Part shown: positions 6,977 to 10,470 of the stretch, piece by piece
Numbering within the stretch: the first letter of the stretch is position 1
Layout of the letters: every line of letters begins with the position of its first letter
NCBI GenBank assembly: GCA_964393605.1
Contig: CAYMUL010000052.1
Coordinates: forward strand, 1 to 10,470
Direction: 5' to 3'
DNA: 10,470 nucleotides
From: CAYMUL01 sp964393605
Lineage (GTDB): Bacteria > Bacteroidota > Ignavibacteria > Ignavibacteriales > Ignavibacteriaceae
The notes under the pieces: model-generated
Database searches by the model: none
What the model saw: the letters and a program-made list of their open reading frames with translations, nothing else
Told to the model about the DNA's origin: nothing
Translations under genes and position numbers: made by a program

Positions 6977-8920
6977 ATGGGATTACTTAATTCACTAATC
7001 GAATCATCACATCGTTTTGAAAATGATTTACTGCCAATCGGGTTTACAGAAAGAAATGTTTCTTGGATGATTAACCTAAGTTATGACGAAAATATAGAAC
7101 CAGAAATAAATAAAAGGAAGAGAGATAAATCGCCGATTATAGCACCAATTTCTCCGACAGATCGAACTTCTAGTAAAGTAAGTCCTTGTTTATTAGTTGA
7201 TAAAGCATCTTATGTCTTAGGAATTGTAGATACAAGCAAAAAAGGTGATTCAAAAAAGATTGCATCTAAGGAACACAGTGCATTTCTCGATTTACTAAAG
7301 CAGTGTTATGAAGAAACAAAAGACTCACAAGTAAAAAGAATATGGGAATTTCTGAACAATAGTAAACTAAAAATACCTGAAATTAAAGCCAGCGATCTAA
7401 TAGCATTCCAAATAGAAAATGAACCTCACCCTACTGATAATCTAAACGTACAAGATTTCTGGTCAAAGTACATTGAGAAACGACTTAAAGAAGATGAACA
7501 ACAATGCGTGATATGTGGACAGATAAAACCAATCACTAGAATTTTACCTTTTGAGGTTGCTTTGCTAAAAGGAACTGACGGAATCCAACTTTCTTCATTC
7601 AATAAAGATGCATTTGAATCTTTAGGAAAAACTACCAAGGAAGTAAAAGAGGATGGCAAAACAAAAAAAAGGAAATCCGGCGCTAATGCTGCGGTTTGCT
7701 ATTCTTGTGCTTCAATTGCTGGAAATGTTTTATCCTATTTAGTAAAACTTGATAAAGATAACTATGATAAAGAAAAAAATTCAGGACGTCACATTGTTGT
7801 TTTACAAAGAGATAGAACACATAAAAAACATCCACTAGATAATTGGGTAACAATTTTTTGGACAAAAGAAAAAATAGATATTCAATTAGATATTAATCAA
7901 AACTTACAATTCGAAGACTTAGTAAAAATCCCACTTGAAGATTTTGATGAAATTTCTGAAAACGAAATACCTGTAAAAGTTGGTCAATGCCGTGATTTAC
8001 TTCAATCACCCTTTCTGGGCGGAATACTTCCACAAGATTTTCCCACCAATCGGTTCTACTTAGCAATATTATCCCCAAACATAACTCGTTTGGTCATTCG
8101 TGAATGGTTAAATACAGATATTATTTCAGTAAAAGAAAATATTGGTCGTTATTGGGATTCACTTCAAATTATACATCCCGATGGACGTGGTTTCTGGGCA
8201 CCACCTTTTCCAGCTTTGATCGAAGCATTACAAGCATACACAAGTTCAAAACAAGAGTTTAAAGAAAATCCGCGCATTAAATTTGGTCCGGATGTTACTA
8301 AAAAATTAATTCGATGTATTTATACCGGAACACCACCGCCTGAAACTATTTTGCATCGTGCTGTCCGGTGTTTTCGGATTCCTGATCCGCCAACCGAAAA
8401 TAAAAATCAAATTGAAAGACAAATGCTGCGCCGAATGTCAATGGCAGCAGCAATGAAATTAATTTTAACTTATAACAAAAATGAAAAGGAGAAAAAAGCT
8501 ATGGAACAACTTAAAACGAATTACGATGTTAATTCCGAATACAAAAACAAAGCCCCTTATAATTGTGGTGTTTTGCTTGCTATTTTAGAAGCAATACAAA
8601 GAAGAGCTTCTTCTTCTGGCAAAGGTGTAAATACAACACTTGTACACCGTTATTATGCTACAGCATCAACAGCACCAGCTACTGTATTTGCTAACCTTAT
8701 CAGTATGGCTACTAAAGCACACTTGCCGAAATTACAAAAGGAAAACAAGGAGTACTTTAAGGTTAGGTATCAAGAAAAGACAGTTAATATTAATGATCTT
8801 ATTGCAGAAACTTGTAAAGCCATTGATAAGGCGAACGGATTTCCTCCAACTTTAGAACCAAAACAGCAAGCTGAATTTGCACTAGGTTTTTATCATCAGC
8901 GTGCAGAATTTGTTTACTAA
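6977..8920 (+). CDS. cas8c: Cas8c (Csd1), type I-C Cascade large subunit
   Basis: The predicted protein has 647 residues, somewhat longer than the roughly 580-600 I expect. Family features are 'PCLLVDKASYVLG' (70-82), 'KEHSAFLDLL' (98-107), 'FWSKYIEKRL' (161-170), 'GRGFWAPPFPALIEAL' (403-418), 'APYNCGVLLAILEAIQ' (526-541), 'YYATASTAPATVFANLI' (559-575) and the terminal 'EPKQQAEFALGFYHQRAEF' (627-645). Two CxxC pairs, C177/C180 and C241/C244, could hold a zinc ion. They flank a Lys-rich stretch at about 220-233. Cas8c recognises the PAM and opens the target. Its C-terminal helical part resembles the small subunit and is also made separately (see Cas11c at 8501). GGAGG at 6966-6970 supports ATG 6977. 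The gene starts one base after the cas5c stop, and cas7c begins 41 bases after its end. Confidence 0.95.
   Translation: MGLLNSLIESSHRFENDLLPIGFTERNVSWMINLSYDENIEPEINKRKRDKSPIIAPISPTDRTSSKVSPCLLVDKASYVLGIVDTSKKGDSKKIASKEHSAFLDLLKQCYEETKDSQVKRIWEFLNNSKLKIPEIKASDLIAFQIENEPHPTDNLNVQDFWSKYIEKRLKEDEQQCVICGQIKPITRILPFEVALLKGTDGIQLSSFNKDAFESLGKTTKEVKEDGKTKKRKSGANAAVCYSCASIAGNVLSYLVKLDKDNYDKEKNSGRHIVVLQRDRTHKKHPLDNWVTIFWTKEKIDIQLDINQNLQFEDLVKIPLEDFDEISENEIPVKVGQCRDLLQSPFLGGILPQDFPTNRFYLAILSPNITRLVIREWLNTDIISVKENIGRYWDSLQIIHPDGRGFWAPPFPALIEALQAYTSSKQEFKENPRIKFGPDVTKKLIRCIYTGTPPPETILHRAVRCFRIPDPPTENKNQIERQMLRRMSMAAAMKLILTYNKNEKEKKAMEQLKTNYDVNSEYKNKAPYNCGVLLAILEAIQRRASSSGKGVNTTLVHRYYATASTAPATVFANLISMATKAHLPKLQKENKEYFKVRYQEKTVNINDLIAETCKAIDKANGFPPTLEPKQQAEFALGFYHQRAEFVY
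8486..8491 (+). promoter_or_regulatory. Internal ribosome binding site AAGGAG in cas8c
   Basis: AAGGAG, within AAAAGGAG at 8484-8491, lies 9 bases before an in-frame ATG at 8501. It is as good as the sites in front of cas5c and cas7c, and it falls where type I-C systems start their separate small subunit. Confidence 0.7.
8501..8920 (+). CDS. cas11c: Cas11c, predicted small Cascade subunit translated from inside cas8c
   Basis: ATG 8501 is codon 509 of cas8c and in the same frame, so translation from here gives the last 139 residues of Cas8c. In type I-C (also I-B and I-D), internal translation of the large-subunit gene is known to yield Cas11, two or more copies of which line the Cascade belly and stabilise crRNA and target strands. 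The AAGGAG at 8486-8491 has ideal spacing. The size (about 16 kDa) and all-helical character ('YNCGVLLAILEAIQRRASS', 'VFANLISMATKAHLPKL') fit the family. Other Met codons nearby (residues 484, 487, 489, 493) lack such a ribosome site. Position and signal are seen directly; use of the start is inferred. Confidence 0.72.
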   Translation: MEQLKTNYDVNSEYKNKAPYNCGVLLAILEAIQRRASSSGKGVNTTLVHRYYATASTAPATVFANLISMATKAHLPKLQKENKEYFKVRYQEKTVNINDLIAETCKAIDKANGFPPTLEPKQQAEFALGFYHQRAEFVY

Positions 8921-8961
8921 TTGAATAAAAATATTCACTATAAAATTAAAGGAGATATAAA
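8921..8961 (+). other. Short gap between cas8c and cas7c carrying the cas7c ribosome site
   Basis: This 41-base AT-rich spacer is the longest gap inside the operon. AAAGGAG at 8948-8954 is 7 bases before the cas7c ATG and fixes that start. No hairpin or promoter is evident, although a strong ribosome site here suits the need for many Cas7 copies per complex. Confidence 0.5.
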
Positions 8962-10224
8962 ATGAATACTCAAACAGAACTCTGGCAAAAAATTCTTGAT
9001 AAACCTTATTGCGATCCAAACAAACGAATGGATTTTGTTCTCTTTTTTGATGTAAGAGATGGGAATCCAAATGGTGATCCTGATGCCGGTAATTTGCCAC
9101 GAATGGATCCTTTAACCGGTCACGGTATCGTAACTGATGTATGCATTAAAAGAAAAATAAGGGATTATTTATCGGCTGTATTGAATCGACCTATTTTCAT
9201 CCAAAGCCAAGAGCCGTTAAATACACTTTATTTTCGTACTGCTCGCGACTTAGCTGATAAAAAGGAAATTGAATTAGTTCCTATCGAAATAGATGCTTCC
9301 ACTGAAACAATTAAGAAATCACTCTCTGAAAAAAAGGATTCTGAACTATCAGATGAAGAAGTGGATACAGTCATAAATTGGATAAGTAATCTTGAAGTTG
9401 AAGGATTGGAATATGATTCGAATAATGAAAAGTTGACATATTTCGGCGAGGCAAAAAAGAGTAGTGATTTTTCATCTCTATTAAAAGGAGAAGAAGAAAT
9501 CAAAGACAAATTAATATTATCAGCAATAACTATGTTAGCTAAAACTCTCTATGAAGCAAGGAGAAATACTGGCAGTGGAAAATTAAGTCAAAACGTTAGA
9601 GATAAAATAAAAGATGGAATGTGTATAAAATACGATGACATTCGAATCTTCGGTGCAGTTTTGACTGCTGGAACTAATGCTGGTCAAATACGTGGACCAT
9701 TTCAATTAACGTTTGGTCGTTCTATTGAAAGAATATTTCAAATGGATGCTGCTATAACACGATGTGCAATTACAAGAGCATCAGATTGGAAAAATAAACA
9801 AACAGAATTTGGTCGTAAATCTTGGCTTAACTGGGCAGTATATCGTCAACACGGATTTTTTAATCCACTGCTTGGTGAAAAAACTGGTATTGAAAGAGAA
9901 GACCTCGCTCGTTTTTGGGAGGCACTTGCTTGTATGTTCAGAAATTCTGATTCAGCAAGTAAAGGTGAAATGACAATGCACGATATAATTGTTTTTGTTC
10001 ACGATAATCCAAGAGGTAATGCCCCATCACACAATCTTTTTGAAAAAGTAAAGTGTGAAAATAAAAAAGGGAATCCTCAAAACTCTGAATGCAAAAATGG
10101 TGAATTAATTATAAAACGTGATGGTTTTGATTATTATTATTTAGTTAACACTCCCGAGAAAATAGATAACTATGATAATGTCAATATTTATAGGCCCCTG
10201 TGTGACATTTGGAATAATAAATGA
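8962..10224 (+). CDS. cas7c: Cas7c (Csd2), type I-C Cascade backbone subunit, enlarged
   Basis: The predicted protein has 420 residues, whereas I expect roughly 280-310 for Csd2. The family core is unmistakable. 'FFDVRDGNPNGDPDAGNLPR' (28-47) and 'HGIVTDVCIKRKIRDYL' (54-70) form the N-terminal RRM strand and helix. 'RIFGAVLTAGTNAGQIRGPF' (228-247) with 'QLTFGRSIERI' (248-258) is the central signature. FGRKSW (283-288), 'YRQHGFFNPLL' (294-304), 'FWEALACMF' (318-326) and 'GNAPSHNLFEKV' (352-363) complete it. Cas7 binds crRNA as a helical filament of several copies. Residues about 80-220 hold some 80 more residues than usual between the core blocks. They include acidic, Ser/Lys-rich stretches such as 'KKSLSEKKDSELSDEEVD' (118-135). 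There are also about 20 extra residues before the first strand. The stop overlaps an ATG (ATGA) that opens only a four-codon frame. Confidence 0.94.
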   Translation: MNTQTELWQKILDKPYCDPNKRMDFVLFFDVRDGNPNGDPDAGNLPRMDPLTGHGIVTDVCIKRKIRDYLSAVLNRPIFIQSQEPLNTLYFRTARDLADKKEIELVPIEIDASTETIKKSLSEKKDSELSDEEVDTVINWISNLEVEGLEYDSNNEKLTYFGEAKKSSDFSSLLKGEEEIKDKLILSAITMLAKTLYEARRNTGSGKLSQNVRDKIKDGMCIKYDDIRIFGAVLTAGTNAGQIRGPFQLTFGRSIERIFQMDAAITRCAITRASDWKNKQTEFGRKSWLNWAVYRQHGFFNPLLGEKTGIEREDLARFWEALACMFRNSDSASKGEMTMHDIIVFVHDNPRGNAPSHNLFEKVKCENKKGNPQNSECKNGELIIKRDGFDYYYLVNTPEKIDNYDNVNIYRPLCDIWNNK

Positions 10225-10248
10225 ATATCCAGTAAGTTCTTATTCTAG

Positions 10249-10362
10249 CGAATAACTCACAAAATATTAAATGAGTTACTAGCTCGCGAATTTTCCGATT
10301 ATGAAATTTACCTCGATGGAAAAACATTTTCGGAAACATTTAAAGCTGTTGAGGTGCAATGA
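10249..10362 (+). pseudogene. 37-codon protein-like fragment without a start codon
   Basis: After the TAG at 10246-10248 an open frame of 37 codons runs to TGA at 10360-10362. It contains no ATG, GTG or TTG before a plausible protein stretch, 'LAREFSDYEIYLDGKTFSET', and ends 'FKAVEVQ'. The composition looks like real protein, with an amphipathic start and then a beta-strand-like 'YEIYLDG'. It is too short and start-less for a gene. I read it as the C-terminal remnant of a deleted gene. I do not recognise the family and cannot link it to cas4, cas1 or cas2. Confidence 0.35.
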
Positions 10363-10372
10363 TTTTTATCTC

Positions 10373-10385
10373 GTCCCTACGGGAC
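10373..10385. repeat. Palindrome GTCCC-TAC-GGGAC (copy 1)
   Basis: Perfect 5-bp GC-rich arms surround a 3-base loop, followed by TTTGAATC. With the copy 52 bases downstream it looks like an intergenic palindromic element. From memory, similar GTCCC...GGGAC elements are dispersed in Bacteroidota-type genomes and may be REP-like units moved by IS200-type transposases. That assignment is an inference. Confidence 0.5.
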
Positions 10386-10423
10386 TTTGAATCGTTTGTT
10401 GTTAGATTGTTTTAGAAATATTC

Positions 10424-10439
10424 TGTCCCTATCGGGACA
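10424..10439. repeat. Palindrome TGTCCC-TATC-GGGACA (copy 2)
   Basis: Perfect 6-bp arms surround a 4-base loop. It has the same core as the palindrome at 10373-10385 and the same orientation, preceded by TTC where copy 1 has ATC. The bases that follow differ (ATGGATATAG against TTTGAATC), so the two share only the hairpin. Confidence 0.5.
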
Positions 10440-10470
10440 TGGATATAGATTAAGAGATTTGAATATATAA

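Larger units (their letters stand above)
10225..10470. other. Post-operon region: fragment, hairpins, no adaptation genes
   Basis: These 246 bases follow the last cas gene. The ATG at 10221, overlapping the cas7c stop, reads M-N-I-Q and stops at 10233-10235. Two overlapping stem-loops follow: TTATTC-TAGC-GAATAA (10240-10255) and TAACTCA-N12-TGAGTTA (10253-10278). They share the TAA at 10253-10255 and so cannot both form. Then come a protein-like fragment (10249-10362) and two GTCCC/GGGAC palindromes. There is no cas4, cas1 or cas2 and no repeat-spacer array. No U-tract marks a terminator. Confidence 0.5.

Noticed and set aside
10365..10470. CRISPR array suggested by the two GTCCC/GGGAC hairpins, one followed by TTTGAATC
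   Set aside because: Only the hairpin core is shared. The following bases differ, the loops differ in length, and the 52-base period leaves no room for a 32-base repeat plus a normal spacer.
1..10470. tRNA, rRNA, transposase or integrase genes
   Set aside because: None of the intergenic stretches shows a cloverleaf with TTCGANTC-type T-arm, rRNA-like sequence, or a protein of a mobile-element family.

Overview
The window looks like chromosomal DNA from an AT-rich member of the Bacteroidota/Chlorobi/Ignavibacteria lineage. The clues are intergenic runs of CAATT/TTAATT repeats, a lipoprotein with an 'SGCH' CX4CH heme site fused to a beta-propeller, one TAnnTTTG promoter-like element, and GTCCC/GGGAC palindromes in non-coding DNA. 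This placement is an inference and no marker gene settles it.

Left part (1-2885), ordinary accessory genes. Positions 1-211 are repeat-rich non-coding DNA. It is followed by a secreted lipoprotein with a predicted c-type heme site and a YVTN-like propeller (212-1687). This gene converges, 5 bases apart, on an NAD(P)-binding oxidoreductase of the F420-dependent NADP reductase type on the minus strand (1693-2388). Divergent from the reductase is an HxlR-family regulator (2511-2885). The shared 122-base interval holds two inverted repeats and a promoter-like element, so the regulator probably controls the reductase and itself.

Middle (2886-3221). This is a 336-base non-coding stretch with several small palindromes. 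One is a 9-bp hairpin with a GCAA tetraloop followed by ATTGAAGA, which has the general shape of a CRISPR repeat.

Right part (3222-10224), a type I-C CRISPR-Cas effector operon, all on the plus strand and tightly packed: TPR protein, cas3 (HD nuclease plus helicase), cas5c (crRNA-processing endonuclease), cas8c (large subunit) and cas7c (backbone). Cas5c would cut the pre-crRNA. Cas7c, Cas8c, Cas5c and a small subunit (Cas11c) would form Cascade, and Cas3 would degrade the target DNA. Three features stand out. A TPR gene ends 4 bases before cas3. A good ribosome site inside cas8c predicts a separately translated 139-residue Cas11c. Cas7c is unusually long at 420 residues.

Right end (10225-10470). 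In a canonical I-C locus cas4, cas1 and cas2 follow cas7c. Here an ATG overlapping the cas7c stop gives only four codons, followed by a 37-codon protein-like fragment with no start and two short GTCCC/GGGAC hairpins. No adaptation gene and no CRISPR array are visible before the window ends.
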